A stretch of 64,000 nucleotides of DNA from Enchytraeus crypticus (Eukaryota; Annelida; Clitellata; Enchytraeida; Enchytraeidae): NCBI GenBank assembly GCA_905160935.1, contig CAJHZI010000736.1:708501-772500 (forward strand). Reading direction: 5' to 3'. This document shows positions 53,666-64,000 of the stretch, piece by piece. Made by a program: the position numbers and the translations under genes. The stretch's first letter is position 1, and every line of letters starts with the position of its first letter. The notes under the pieces are model-generated. The model ran no database searches. It was not told the DNA's origin and saw nothing but the letters and a program-made list of their open reading frames with translations.

Positions 53666-56600
53666 TTATATATATATATATATGTATGTATGTATGTATA
53701 CAGAATAAGTAAATAAACAAATAAGTAAGTTTGAAGAATAAGTATACACTGTATAGAAAATCGGTTTTTCATATTTTAAGCTGTGTTCCACTTCTTTAGA
53801 TAAAATCTCAATCAATATTTCAAGCTCTTTCCAAGCATAGTAAGCATTTCTAGAGTTCTGTTAGCTTATAGAGTTAGTCACATTACGTGATCTGAGTTCT
53901 CTATATGCATGCATTGATCGGCTTAAATAATTATTTGCACGCAATATCAATACTCGCTTCACTAAGTTTACTAAACTAGTTGAGTTGTCAACGTCACAGA
54001 TTGTCTCTGCTCTTTTAAAATTCCGATTTCGACAATTCCGTTAAATCCTACAATTTTATCAATTTATTTAGACGATATTTACGGCAGCACGATTTCGCTT
54101 ATCACAGCGTCGGCGTCTCATTGTCATAAGTAAATGCAAATCACCGAGTAATTCACGAACGCCCTTCTTTTTTATTAGAAATAAAGAATTTTACTACTTT
54201 AAATATAATTTATTCGCGTTAATACAGATACTATTATACATCTTTATTAACACTTAGATAAAATTCTTAAATATATGTATAATCTCTAAAGTCTTCCTAT
54301 ATTCAACTACTGATCATCCTTAAGTTTAAACCTCTTTCATTGGTGGAAAATAAATTTAGCGAGTGTTTAATGTGTACTTTATAGACAAATATTCCTAAAC
54401 AAACTTAATTACTTCGCCTCAATCAAAGCCATTGTCTATGAGTAAAATCGTTATGTTTATTTATTTATTCATCACATCACAAACAATTATGCCAAACATA
54501 TGTGAATACAGACTGAAAGCTCAAACAAATATTTGATGACTTACCGACATCGCCACTGGCTGGAGCCAGTGGCGAAGTCGGTAAGGTACTCGACCGCGGA
54601 TCAGTAGGTGCGGGTTCAAATCCTGGGCTCGGCCGTCACTGACATCGCTTTCGAGTGAGGAAACTGACGTTAACCTTAGCTTTAGCAGCTTTTATGACTC
54701 ATAAAGACCTTTTTTATTTACTTTAATTTTGTTTAATATTTAAAGAATTAAAACTGGTCTGCTAAGACCAACCACTAATTTTGTCCTGACAGACTAAAAG
54801 TATTCTTAACTAAAGATAATTCAACGATTACGTTTAGGTTGTAATAAAGACCATGACGGCACTAACATATACCATAGATGTTGTTTGCTTCAACAGAGTA
54901 CAGCCCTAATCTGAATGGCACCGCCTGGGCAATATCGATGTGTGAGAGCAATGCATACAAGAGCTCCAAGCTGAGTGTAAACAGCAACATGCTGTTCTAC
55001 GACAACGACACTCTGACCTTCACCTACAAGTACGACGACTGTCACTGTTCCTTCCTCGTGCCGGCTGACACTGCCCTGGAAGTGAAGTCCACTCTCTTCT
55101 TCACCACTTCTCCCTCACCTTCGTGCTCGCAGAATGTTAGCATTTCGGAGAGAAGCGGAGGGGCTAGATTCACTCTATGTCCCGAAAATAGAGCCCCATT
55201 TCTACTGCAGTGTGCCCCAGAAGACATGATCTACGATTTAGTCTATGATACAGATGATACGAGAGTCGGGTCACTATTTATCATTGAGTTAAAAGGTAAC
55301 GTACGAGTTGATCTGCATAAAATTATTATTTTTTGATTTAATGAAAAAACCAAGTGTGTAGCTGTAGCAGTGTTTTAAGATATAAAAATGTAGTGGAAAT
55401 AATCTTAGATGTAAGCTATAATTTAATATTATAGACGAATAATAATCGTTTGTACTAAAGCGGCGACAAACAAACATTATTTATATCTTCAGTTGAAGCC
55501 CTGATATAATAATATATTAACTCAAAAACCTTTGCACAAATGACGTGGTAAGGCTATCCCTATCTCTCTCCTAGTGTATCTCCTAGTCTATCTCACTGCC
55601 TACTGACAGGTCCATGGTACATAACGCCTCCACTCTTCTCTGTCTTCCGCCTTCCTCTTCATTTCCACATATGAGTGGGTCTTTAAATCATCTAACATAC
55701 CTAATCTCGGCCTGCCCCTGCCTCTTTCCTTCCATTCTACCTTCTATGACCTCTTTTAATAAACCTTCCCCCCTTAGAATGTGTCCTATCCATCTCTTCT
55801 TCCTATTTCTTAATACATTATCAACTGTCTATCTGTGCCAACTCTCTCCAGGACTTCCTCATTTGTAACCTTTTGAGTCCAGCTAATCCTCTCCATTCTT
55901 CTCCAAATCCACATTTCCAATGCCTCCAGTTTCCTAATATCTTCCTTCCTTAAGGTCCATGTTTCACATCCATAAAATAGCGTGGTCCAAACCAAAGTTT
56001 CCACTATCCTTATCTTTGTGTCTTTCTTTAGACTTTTTGTTAATAGTTCTTTTCTACTACCAAAGGCCGCTTTTGCTTGTGCAATCCTACTGCATATTTC
56101 CGTCTCACATTTCCTATCATCGGTTATAGTATGACCCAAATATTTGAAACTCCTTACCTGTTCCAATTTCGTACCATTTATTGTGATATTAACTTCACCT
56201 TTATTGTTGGACACTCTCATAACCTTGGTCTTTTTTATATTAATCTTCATGTCATATCTTAGAGCCGTATCATTCAGCCTATCCATTTTCTTCTGCAATC
56301 CAATCTCGCTGCCCGCTACCATTCCTTGGTCATCTGCAAATCGTACATCTTGTAACAAATTCTCTCCTACTTTTATTCCTTCTTCCAAGTCTTCCATGGC
56401 TTCCTCCATTATTGCCTCAGCGTAAATGTTAAACAGCAGCGGCGAAATGCTACAACCTTGTCTTACTTCATGTCCTATTTCGCCTTCTTCTGAGTATTCT
56501 TATTGGATTTTGATTACTGCTCTTTGATTCATGTACAAGCTCAAAATTAGTCTTCTGTCTCTTCAGTCAATTCCTATTCTTTTTAAGATATTCATCATCG

Positions 56601-59600
56601 TTATCCAATGAATCCTGTCAAAGGCCTTCGCGAAGTCTACAAAGCATACAAAAACGTCATTTCCATATTCTAAGCTTCTTTCGTAAAGAACCCACATTAT
56701 TCCTATTGCTTCTCTTGCGCCGCATCCTTTCCTAAAACCAAATTGCGTCTTGCTCAGTATCATCTCTGCTTTCGACTCAATGCGATTATTTACTATCTTT
56801 AATAAGATCTTCGATGCATGAGGTATTAAGCTGATTGTTCTGTAATCCGAACACTCCACAGCATTGGCTTTCTTGGGAATTGGAATCATCACTGACTTGG
56901 TAAAGTCGTTTGGCCAAATACCTGTACTGTACACTACCATACATACTGCCATTAACTTTTTGAGTGTTTCTCCTTCCAACATTTTCAAGAATTCTGCTGG
57001 GATTTCATCTATTCCGGCTGCCTTTCCCTGCTTCATACTGTTAATTGCAGAATAAATTTCCTCCTTCATTAAATCGGGGCCCCTTTTATCGTCCTCTATG
57101 CTATTCTCTTCTTCTATTTTAAAATCCTCTTGAACTGGTTTCCCAGCCTTATCATACAATTCCTCTACATATTCTCTCCATCTTTCTTTTACTTCTTCCA
57201 GCTCTGTCTTCAATTCCCCATCTTTACCCATAATGTTCTTTGCATCTCCTTTCTTTTGCTTATCGGTTCTTGTTAATATCCTGACTTCCTGGTATAATAG
57301 CTCCGACCTCCCTCTTCTATAATATTCTGCTAAATCATCAAACTTTTCACTCCACCAATGATCTTTTGCTTTGTCTGTACTTCTAAGTTCACTGTTTAAG
57401 CTTCTTTATTTCCTTCGGCCATGACTGGTGTCAATACTTTTCCATTTCCTCCTTTCATCCATTTGTCTAGCATCTCGCTTGTGATCCAAGGTTTTTTAGC
57501 TGCATTTGCTTTGAGAAAGCCATAAACTTCTTTTGCACATATTTTAATAGCTTCATTTAGCTGACACCATCTTTCATTTACCCCTCTTCTTTCGTAGTCT
57601 TTCATTTTCTTAACTTTTCTTTCCACTGCTTCCTGAAACTGACGTCTTTTCTCGTTCAATCCGTTCAAATTCCATCTCTTACTGCTTTTCTTCTTAAGTA
57701 TTTTCTTCAGCTGAAGCCCTACTTTTGCCACTACTAGATTGTGGTCTGAATTAATATCGGCTCATGGATAAGCCCTTGAATTCTTCACACTATTCCTGTA
57801 CCGTTGCTTTATCAGAATATAATCTATCTGGTATCTTCCCTCGTTTCCGGTGCTTCCTGGTTTCTTCCATGTGTAACGCCTTCTCTTCTCATGTTTGAAC
57901 CAAGTGTTGGACACCACTAATCTCATTCTATTGCAAAAGTCAACCAATTTCTGTCCTCTCTCATTTCTTTTTCCTAGACAATATTCCCCAACTTCATTTC
58001 CATCTCTCCCTTCACCCACCACCGCGTTCCAATCCCCCATAACTATCACTTGATCTGGGGCTTTTTCTCCTTTAATCATTCCTTCTATTTTTTCGTACAT
58101 CGCTTCAATTTCCTCATCCTCTGAGGCTGATGTAGGCATATAGACTTGGATAAACACCAAATCTACTGGATCTGCTTTGATCCGCACTAACATCAGTCTG
58201 TCACTGCACTAAAGAATCTTTGTTACTCGTTCATTTAAATTTCTATCCAATATTATTGCCACACCCTTCTCCCTTTTATCTCCTCCGGAGTATACAGCCC
58301 TGTACCCATCACTTATCAAATCTCCAGTTCCCAACCACCTTACTTCACTCATCCCTAGGACATTTATTTTCCCTTTCTCCATTTCCCTCTTTACATTTTC
58401 TAACTTTCCCCTTTCACTCATAGTTCTCACATTCCATGTGCCCACACTTATCCTTTTAGGGCGCATGGAATGTCTTCCAGGTATATCTGTGGGGCACCCA
58501 AGGTGCCGTCTGGCCGTGAGATTCTTACCACCCCCTCCCCATTTAAGGGGTGCACGGGACTGGGGGCGCTCATTTTTGTCGTGATATTCAATTATTTTCA
58601 TGGGGGATGTGCTTTTTGACGAGGTGGGCCCCCTATGCCTTCTTCAGCTTTGACTGACATTTACCGGGCAGGGGGCGTCAATCCCTGAGAAAACTATCCT
58701 GTTTACCCGATCTATCGGGTAATAGCTATCCTATAATGAATTATATTAGATTGAATTCGAACATAACATATTTTTTACAATGAAAGATACAAAGAAAAGT
58801 TTAAGAATATCGAGTCGTCGACTATCGACGCGAATATCGAGTGAACAAGTAAAGAATTGACTTTTATTGTTGTGCTTCAGTCAGCTATAAGTCAGAGATT
58901 AGCATCGTTTGTGGTTCAACGCTCTATCATGAACAAAATCCTCTCCAAACAACTCAGTCCACATCAACAGCCCTTCCAAATACCCCTTCAAAATTAAGCA
59001 CTTCTACACCAGCAACTACATTAGCCTCAGCACTTCCCAATACTCCACCCCCTATCACCTTGTCTACTGTTACATCCACAACTTTACAAACCCTTCCAAA
59101 TACCCCTCCAATATTAAGCACTTCTAAAATTGCAACCACATTAGCCTCAACACTTCCCACGACTCCACCGCCTACCACCTTGTCTACTGTTACATCCACA
59201 GCTTCACATGTTATGACCAGTTCTGCCACTATAGCATCAGCAACTTCATCACCTGTGTCTAGTTTTGACGCTACAACAGCAGCGGCTGCTTCAACTGTGA
59301 CCAGCTTTGCTGCCACAACAGCAGCGGCTACTTCAACAACAGCAGCAGCTACTTCAACTGTGACTAGCTTTGCCGCGACATCAACAGCAGTAGCTACTTC
59401 AACTCCAGAAACTTCCACTGCCTCCCCGAGCTCTATCAAGAGTTCAACTCCGCCGCTGACCTCCTCAAGGTCAACCCCAGCCAGTGTGATTGACATGACC
59501 ACAGCATCGCCTGGCGAGTCCTCTCTCATATCGACTGCTGCCTGTTAGTATTAAAGCTTTACAGCCATGATTAACGTCGTTTTCTATATCGTAAGGGTCA

Positions 59601-62473
59601 TGGGATTCTCTCTGAGTGACTACAAATGTAACCAACTATCATAACTATTAATAGTTTTGAGACCTTTCACTGTTTCACTTCAATTTGAATACCTCGTGAT
59701 ACCTTATTTACGATCACTGATTATAATAACAGCATTTAGCTCTTTACAAAAATGTCTACGCTGAATCCATATATGCAATACAACAATCGAATCAAAGTAC
59801 ACATAGTGAAAGACTATTGTACTGTATAGTAAAATTTATTATCTATTAATTTGGAACATAACAAATACAATATATACATGCATAGTCCTACTCATTCTTT
59901 GTGAAAACTTCATGAAAATTACTGAATGCTATAAGATAATATTGTTATTAGTTATTCGCATGTTAGGACTGGCTTTTGGGTTTCAGATTTAGCACCGTTT
60001 ACTGAACCTTTTAGTTTTTGCTTGTTGAGTTAGATTTGCTTTAATAGTATAGGGTATTGTCATTGTCACTGTATTGGTATTTTCCTTGGCAAGCTTAAAA
60101 TCCATCTCTTTCCGCCATAGGTCTAAATTATGACCCGCTTGCCTTGGATCTTGGACTTACACTGTTTTGATCTCGCTTTCTCTTGTGGTCTCTGTGTACT
60201 CAGTCGTCATCGTGTGGTGCTTTGGCGCCTGTTTGAGTTGTGTCTGCAAGAGACGTCCCTGACATTGCCTTATGGCGAGGAACCGGACGTTAAATTGTTA
60301 TAGATTGATTGATTGATTGATTGACAAATGTAGCACTCTATTTCTTGTTGTGGTTCTGTTGTTGATTTTAGGCTGCCTCTATAGTTTTGTCAATGAAAAA
60401 TGTAATTTTGATGATGAATTATGATATTCCTTGATATGTCACATATTCTTTATCCATTAATTATGTACTTTATTTCTATATTATTTGGAATTCCTTAAAT
60501 ACGTAGCCTGATCAAACATACAGTTCCTCAATCTATTAAAACATATCAATGACTGGCGAATACTAGATTTAAATTATGCAGCTACTGCTAAGCCGTGTTA
60601 TACATGTACCTTTCGGATATACTGGTGGATCATCTCGTAACAATATTTTTGCAATAATTTTGTTTAATATATTTAAGTTTGTGTTTCATGTTGTCATGGT
60701 TTGTGTTTCATGTTGTTAGCCTAAAATGTTATTCCATTTTACTAACGCTTCCGCAGTAGAAAAATTGTAATTTTTGTCACAGTATATTCATGTATTTAGG
60801 CGTTGGAAATGTTGATAAGGAGAAGAATGGAAGTTACATATGAAATATGTCTATCTGTACCAACTCTTAGAGAGTGGGTACATATAAACGGTTGATAAAT
60901 TCCATTAGAAATAGTAAGCGGAATTGGATGGGACGCCTTTTAAGGGATATAGATTACTAAAGGAGGTCATAGAAGGTAGAATGGAAGGAAAGATAAATAG
61001 AGGCAGACCTAGATTAGGAATGCTAGATGATTTAAAAATCCACTCGTATTGGACATGAAGAGGAAAAAGAAAGTCAGAGAGGAGTGGAGGCGTTATATAC
61101 CATTTACCTGCCAGTAGGTAATGCACTAAGAGAGTGAGAGAGAGATTTTGTTTTAATGACGCATCTGTGCCGTCTTTCGTTTATTTAATAATTCTAAATT
61201 AAAGTCGTTAATCGGTTGTTGACCTCATGTTGCAGTGATTGGACTGATCGCAGGATGTCTGCTAGCCCTAGTACTAATCATCGCTCTCGTCACTTCCATC
61301 ACTTACCTCAAGTGCACGTATGTAACACAACGCTCATTATTTAGTGTCAGACAATACAGCAACAACAACTGTCAGTCTAGCATATCGTTCATTATTTAAT
61401 GTCAGTTAATTAGTCTAGTTTACTAGTAAAGCTAAAGCTGGACAAGCTAAGGTTAAAGCCGGTTTCCTCACTCGAAAGCGATGTCAGTGACGGGAGAGCC
61501 CAGGATTTGAACCCCGCACACACTGATCCACGGTCGACTATCTTACCGACGTCGCCACTGGCTCCAGCCCTACTAGTCTAACATATCGTTCATGATTTAA
61601 TGTCAATTAATTAGTATATTCTACTAGTCTAACACTTAGCTCATTATTTTGTTCCAATTAAATATCTTATTATTATTCTTATTACTATTAATTATTATTA
61701 ATTATTACCAGTCGATAGTGTACCTGTCCCATGAACTGATAGATGTCAGCTACACATAATTTCTCTCTCTGATCCATCACTAAATGATAGCAACTCTTAT
61801 TAAATTATTAAGCGGCTTGAAACTCCTCAGCTTCTTTTACTTTTTGCATTATGCACTGCACGTATCCCATCTTTGCGAAATTGGTAAATAAAATGTAGAT
61901 TTTATGACTTTGTACTAATTTAAAGTAAAGGTTATTTTTATAAAATTAAATTGACTTTTTTTAATTATCATATAAATCCACGTACGTTTAAGGATATTGA
62001 TTTGTAGATAAATTAATACAAGCTAGTGTTAACTAACTATACCGGCATTTATAAGACACTATTTCAGATTATTTGACAATTATTAATTATTATATACTGT
62101 ATATGACGAAATACTATTTCGGCTAATAATCTTACAGAAATTGGAAATAAACGATACAGGATCTGTTGATTGCACTGATATCATACGCGATGTTGAAACC
62201 AAAGCAAAATCTTGATCAATTTTAAGTGCATAACATAGTATTCTGGTCGATGCTTATGTATGAGACAGTAAAGCGAAGGCTAAAGGAAGGAAGCCGTCCT
62301 CACATCACTCAAGGTCAAGATCAACGGAGAGATATCAACCTAACATAGAAGAGACTCCGCCCCATCGCCCTATCTACGTCACTGATATGTACCTAGAGGG
62401 CAATAGCCCCTCCCACTTCGTCATCGAACGTCCGCCCTATCAGAATCCCTATAGTCCATACATGAGATATTAA
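51561..62473 (+). CDS. SUEL-lectin / CUB-like / mucin-stalk single-pass membrane protein
   Basis: Six exons: 51561-51642, 52747-53103, 54897-55295, 58881-59543, 61236-61317, 62269-62473. All phases agree and give 595 aa. Residues 1-22 are a signal peptide (MEKRSILVILTYLLVILTVC). About 30-146 form a SUEL/galactose-binding lectin domain: VDITCPSGYRVSVVKASF, NSCRVDLENL and KYINIYYNC match its pattern and cysteines. About 148-279 are Cys-containing and beta-rich, ending CSFLVPADTALEVKSTLFF...LFIIEL; CUB-like by pattern, not certain. 281-500 are Thr/Ser/Ala/Pro-rich and suit an O-glycosylated stalk, with internally repeated LPNTPP and STVTS blocks. TM helix 502-525 (IGLIAGCLLALVLIIALV). The tail is basic, then Tyr/Pro-rich (ERPPYQNPYSPYMRY). 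Probably a cell-surface carbohydrate-binding or adhesion receptor; ligand unknown. Intron 3 holds a near full-length LINE. AATAAA occurs near 63170. An alternative exon 4 acceptor at 58895 is also in phase. Confidence 0.85.
52120..52308 (-). mobile_element. SINE-C, reversed copy, intron 1
   Basis: GTCGGCGCAGATTAAG, GTCAGCACTCGGTCTTCCAA and AGTGGTCGCTCATATC are the reverse complement of the 36165-36365 body. Confidence 0.7.
52355..52495 (+). repeat. Interspersed repeat R-D, intron 1
   Basis: TTCTGCATTTTGGAATTTCA, CTCGCCGGCTTGATTTTGTC, TCAATAGTGCTCGATGTTGT and GACTGTAGCATTCTAATTTT, then (TTA)n. Confidence 0.85.
53445..53560 (+). repeat. Interspersed repeat R-G with (GAT)n tail, intron 2
   Basis: GTGATGTAGGAGAAAGAGGA, TTTGGGACAGTCTTTTCGTA and TTAAACTGGGATTCAAGGAA, then (GAT)n. 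Matches 30640-30715. Confidence 0.8.
53590..53705. repeat. (TA)n / (GTAT)n microsatellite, intron 2
   Basis: Long (TA)n array followed by GTATGTATGTAT. Confidence 0.95.
54537..54693 (+). mobile_element. SINE-A with inverted head duplication, intron 2
   Basis: A well-conserved SINE-A runs from about 54558: TGGAGCCAGTGGCGAAGTCG, GTGCGGGTTCAAATCCTGGG, GTCACTGACATCGCTTTCGA, GAAACTGACGTTAACCTTAG. Just upstream, CTTACCGACATCGCCACTGG is the reverse complement of the SINE head, making a fold-back of about 22 bp per arm. Confidence 0.92.
55575..58690 (-). pseudogene. RTE/CFDP2-like LINE, near full-length, inactive, in intron 3
   Basis: The most complete copy, about 3.1 kb. The minus strand encodes an AP-type endonuclease (58601-57720): RISVGTWNVRTMSERGKLEN, GMSEVRWLGTG, VYMPTSASEDEE, IVMGDWNAVVG, QIDYILIKQRY and, after an in-frame TGA, NSDHNLVVAKV. 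Then come a linker (57731-57396) and RT (57231-56563 and 56409-55810): DYRTISLIPHASKILLKIVN, CFVDFAKAFDRIHW, RQGCSISPLLFNIY and FADDQ. The C-terminal region has FKYLGHTITDD, LVWTTLFYGCETWTLRKEDI and MWIWRRMERISWTQKVTNEE. A few stops and frameshifts (for example TAG near 58209) inactivate it. The 3' end near 55590-55620 matches the other copies. RTE/BovB affiliation is inferred. Confidence 0.93.
59960..60360 (+). repeat. R-D copy interrupted by R-E, intron 4
   Basis: R-D begins about 59960 (GGGTTTCAGATTTAGCACCG, TTTAATAGTATAGGGTATTG, TCATTG) and its 3' end (GTAGCACTCTATTTCTTGTT) reappears at 60332, after the R-E copy. The R-E is therefore nested in R-D. Confidence 0.65.
60105..60325 (+). mobile_element. 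R-E, long forward copy with (ATTG)n tail, intron 4
   Basis: CTTGCCTTGGATCTTGGACT, CTTGTGGTCTCTGTGTACTC, GTGGTGCTTTGGCGCCTGTT, GACGTCCCTGACATTGCCTT and AGGAACCGGACGTTAAATTG, then (ATTG)n. No coding frame recognised. Probably a LINE 3' end or LINE-dependent SINE. Confidence 0.9.
60795..61135 (+). mobile_element. RTE-like LINE, 3' fragment, intron 4
   Basis: GGCGTTGGAAATGTTGATAA, GGAGAAGAATGGAA, GAGGTCATAGAAGGTAGAAT, AGGCAGACCTAGATTAGGAA and ATTTACCTGCCAGTAGGTAA, then GCACTAAGAGAGTGAGAGAG. It is 5'-truncated and ends 100 bp before the TM exon. Confidence 0.9.
61432..61568 (-). mobile_element. SINE-A, reversed, intron 5
   Basis: GGTTTCCTCACTCGAAAGCG, AGCCCAGGATTTGAACCCCG, GATCCACGGTCGACTATCTT and ACCGACGTCGCCACTGGCTC: collinear reverse of SINE-A. 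Confidence 0.92.
61569..62268. other. Intron 5, remaining part; nothing else seen
   Basis: AT-rich with short (ATT)n runs at about 61668-61700. No feature supported. Confidence 0.4.
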
Positions 62474-62474
62474 T

Positions 62475-62605
62475 CTCGTGATATAGGCGTACAAATCTCA
62501 TGAAATACTAATCCCATGAAATACTAATCTCATGAGATACTAATCTCATGAAATACTAGTCTCATGAAATACTAATCTCATGAAATACTTATCTCTATGA
62601 CAGGC
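62475..62605. repeat. Short minisatellite in the lectin-receptor 3' UTR
   Basis: About seven units of ATGAAATACTAATCTC (15-16 bp) start directly after the stop codon. Related AATCTC words continue to about 62770. Confidence 0.85.
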
Positions 62606-63206
62606 AGAATAATTCCTATTTGAGATACAAATCATTGTATTAATGATTAATCTCGATCACAGATTCAACAATTAGAACATAAGATGCCGAGCTCGAAAAA
62701 GAATTGTTGTCATTATTTCGACAGTCAGCAAACGAGATAATGATCATTACATTAATCTCTATCTCCCTTTATAATACATACACTAATCTCTAGAAACTCA
62801 ATGTTGTTCACTACATGAGAATTTTGTTAGAATTTCTATATAGAAATTTATTTATAGTTTTAACATTTCCCTGCAGAATGCAAATTTCTACCGAAACTCT
62901 ATCACAGTTCCACGTGTGCATGAGAGTACTATCGTTACTGTTTTCATTCATACTTATAGTTTAGAGTTGGTTGTGCTTACTTCATGTGCTTAGCATTGTG
63001 CATACTCTAAGTAAGATTTTATCATTCTAGTAATTTTGTAAGTAACAATCAGATCTTGATCATAATGTACCTCAGACATCATTTTCAATGAATGACCCAC
63101 TTATAAAAAGGGCAGTAAACATCAACGTATTGGCATTTAAAGTTATTGGTTTCTTCTTATTAACACATCATAAATAAATGAAATCTTTACAAATAAAAAA
63201 GAGCAT
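62606..63206. other. Lectin-receptor 3' flank
   Basis: No coding region. AATAAA motifs near 63170 and 63192 are candidate polyadenylation signals for the upstream gene. Confidence 0.4.
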
Positions 63207-63342
63207 CGGTTGGAGCCAGTGGAGACGTCGGTAAGATACTCGATCGCGGATCAGTATGTGCGGGTTCAAATCCTGGGCTCGCCCGTCACTAACATCGCTT
63301 TCGAGTGAGGAAACTGACGTTAACCTTAGCTTTATAACAGCG
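63207..63342 (+). mobile_element. SINE-A, forward copy
   Basis: GGTTGGAGCCAGTGGAGACG, GCGGGTTCAAATCCTGGGCT, CACTAACATCGCTTTCGAGT and GAAACTGACGTTAACCTTAG. Confidence 0.93.
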
Positions 63343-63394
63343 AACGAGAATCGTTAAATCAATGGCTTAAGAACCAGCATTTAAAGTCATTGTC

Positions 63395-63465
63395 ATGGAT
63401 TGTCATAGAGGAAGGCATGGAGTTGTCATGTAATGTCATAGAAGAAGGCATGGAGTTGAGACCTG
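63395..63465 (+). repeat. Short tandem duplication
   Basis: GTCATAGAGGAAGGCATGGA and GTCATAGAAGAAGGCATGGA are consecutive copies about 35 bp apart. Confidence 0.8.
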
Positions 63466-63727
63466 TGTGAGAAGTGGACTCTTCTAGAATATGTTCTAAA
63501 TCACGGATTCAGGTAATGTGATATATAACGGACTTGCCTTTCTGAACGACGGGCGGACATAACAACAGTAGTCTGCTGCAGCTGCCACTCGATCTTCTAA
63601 GTTAATTTCTCCCGAGACACCCAGCATACCTGCACGCTGTGAGCTCTACGTGCTCTTGAAGTCTCTCCAACCGCTGTTTTTCAGCTTACTTTTATAAAAT
63701 CAGAACTTTCTTTCTTACTTATACTCG

Positions 63728-63862
63728 CTGGAGCCAGTGGCGATGTCGGTAAGATATCCGACCGCGGATCGGTATGTGTAGGTTCAAATCTTGGGCTTGC
63801 CCGTCACTGATATTGCTTTCGAGAAATGCAACTGACGTTAAAATTGAATTTACAGCTTTTTA
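63728..63862 (+). mobile_element. SINE-A, forward copy, diverged tail
   Basis: CTGGAGCCAGTGGCGATGTC, GTAGGTTCAAATCTTGGGCT, CACTGATATTGCTTTCGAGA, then ACTGACGTTAAAATTG and an AGCTTTTTATGAGC tail. Confidence 0.9.
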
Positions 63863-64000
63863 TGAGCAGTTCATAAGTAGTTAAGTGCCTATTCTATTGT
63901 TACTTTTTATAAGGTATTCTGAGAACAACTATTAATAATTCATTTAATTTTGCAACTTTGACCGATTATTGTATGTTGGATAAGCACTGAGAAATTGGCC

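Noticed and set aside
54551-54690. Possible functional tRNA gene
   Set aside because: It has A and B box-like motifs but recurs about ten times with a shared non-tRNA body and tail, so it is a SINE.
58954-59529. 191-codon minus-strand Val/Ala-rich frame
   Set aside because: Antisense of the Ser/Thr-rich stalk exon, whose + strand frame has matching splice phases on both sides.

Overview
The window is AT-rich nuclear DNA from a non-vertebrate, probably aquatic, metazoan. Genes are spliced with GT/AG introns, non-LTR retrotransposons and tRNA-derived SINEs occur at every scale, and (TA)n, (GA)n, (TAA)n and minisatellite arrays are abundant. Nothing seen fixes the phylum. The receptor resembles invertebrate class A GPCRs and the lectin-type surface gene is invertebrate in style. 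All coordinates and splice models below were read by eye.

Four host genes are supported, all on the + strand. (1) 14577-14885: a short secreted precursor that looks like a single-peptide neuropeptide prohormone (signal peptide, dibasic sites, C-terminal ...KR-AWTSADELRVW-G). (2) 24120-26567: a two-exon class A GPCR of 355 aa, whose intron opens directly into an 11-bp tandem repeat. (3) 34119-45666: an eleven-exon orthologue of STPG2 (sperm-tail PG-rich repeat protein), 564 aa, with one PG-type motif per exon. (4) 51561-62473: a six-exon type I membrane protein of 595 aa (signal peptide, SUEL/galactose-binding lectin domain, CUB-like domain, Ser/Thr-rich stalk, transmembrane helix, Tyr-rich tail). 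The four do not form an obvious pathway. The peptide precursor and the GPCR are both neuroendocrine in style, but nothing links them beyond 9 kb of distance.

The rest is mostly mobile DNA. An RTE/CFDP2-like LINE has a near full-length dead copy at about 55575-58690, a half-length copy at 2905-4905, and at least six fragments. One fragment (44993-45319) has a perfect 11-bp target-site duplication. A second LINE type with a restriction-like-endonuclease C-terminus and a (TAA)n tail fills 10.2-12.5 kb. A CR1/L2-like LINE with a YADD motif lies at 19309-20290. DNA transposons comprise a complete hAT-type unit with 8-bp target duplication (16997-18192), a decayed mariner transposase (28821-30150), and two long-TIR elements (5679-6385 and 27389-28145) whose ends resemble that mariner. 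Several interspersed families have window-local names: SINE-A, SINE-B and SINE-C (tRNA-like) and R-D, R-E, R-F, R-G and R-H.

The most unusual signals lie where repeats meet splice sites. STPG2 exon 1 and its donor have a 76/77-identical inverted copy upstream. The STPG2 last-exon acceptor sits at the end of a five-unit, about 62-bp tandem array carrying decoy acceptors. Two STPG2 acceptors are built on SINE tails. The GPCR donor is the first unit of an 11-bp array about 39 units long.
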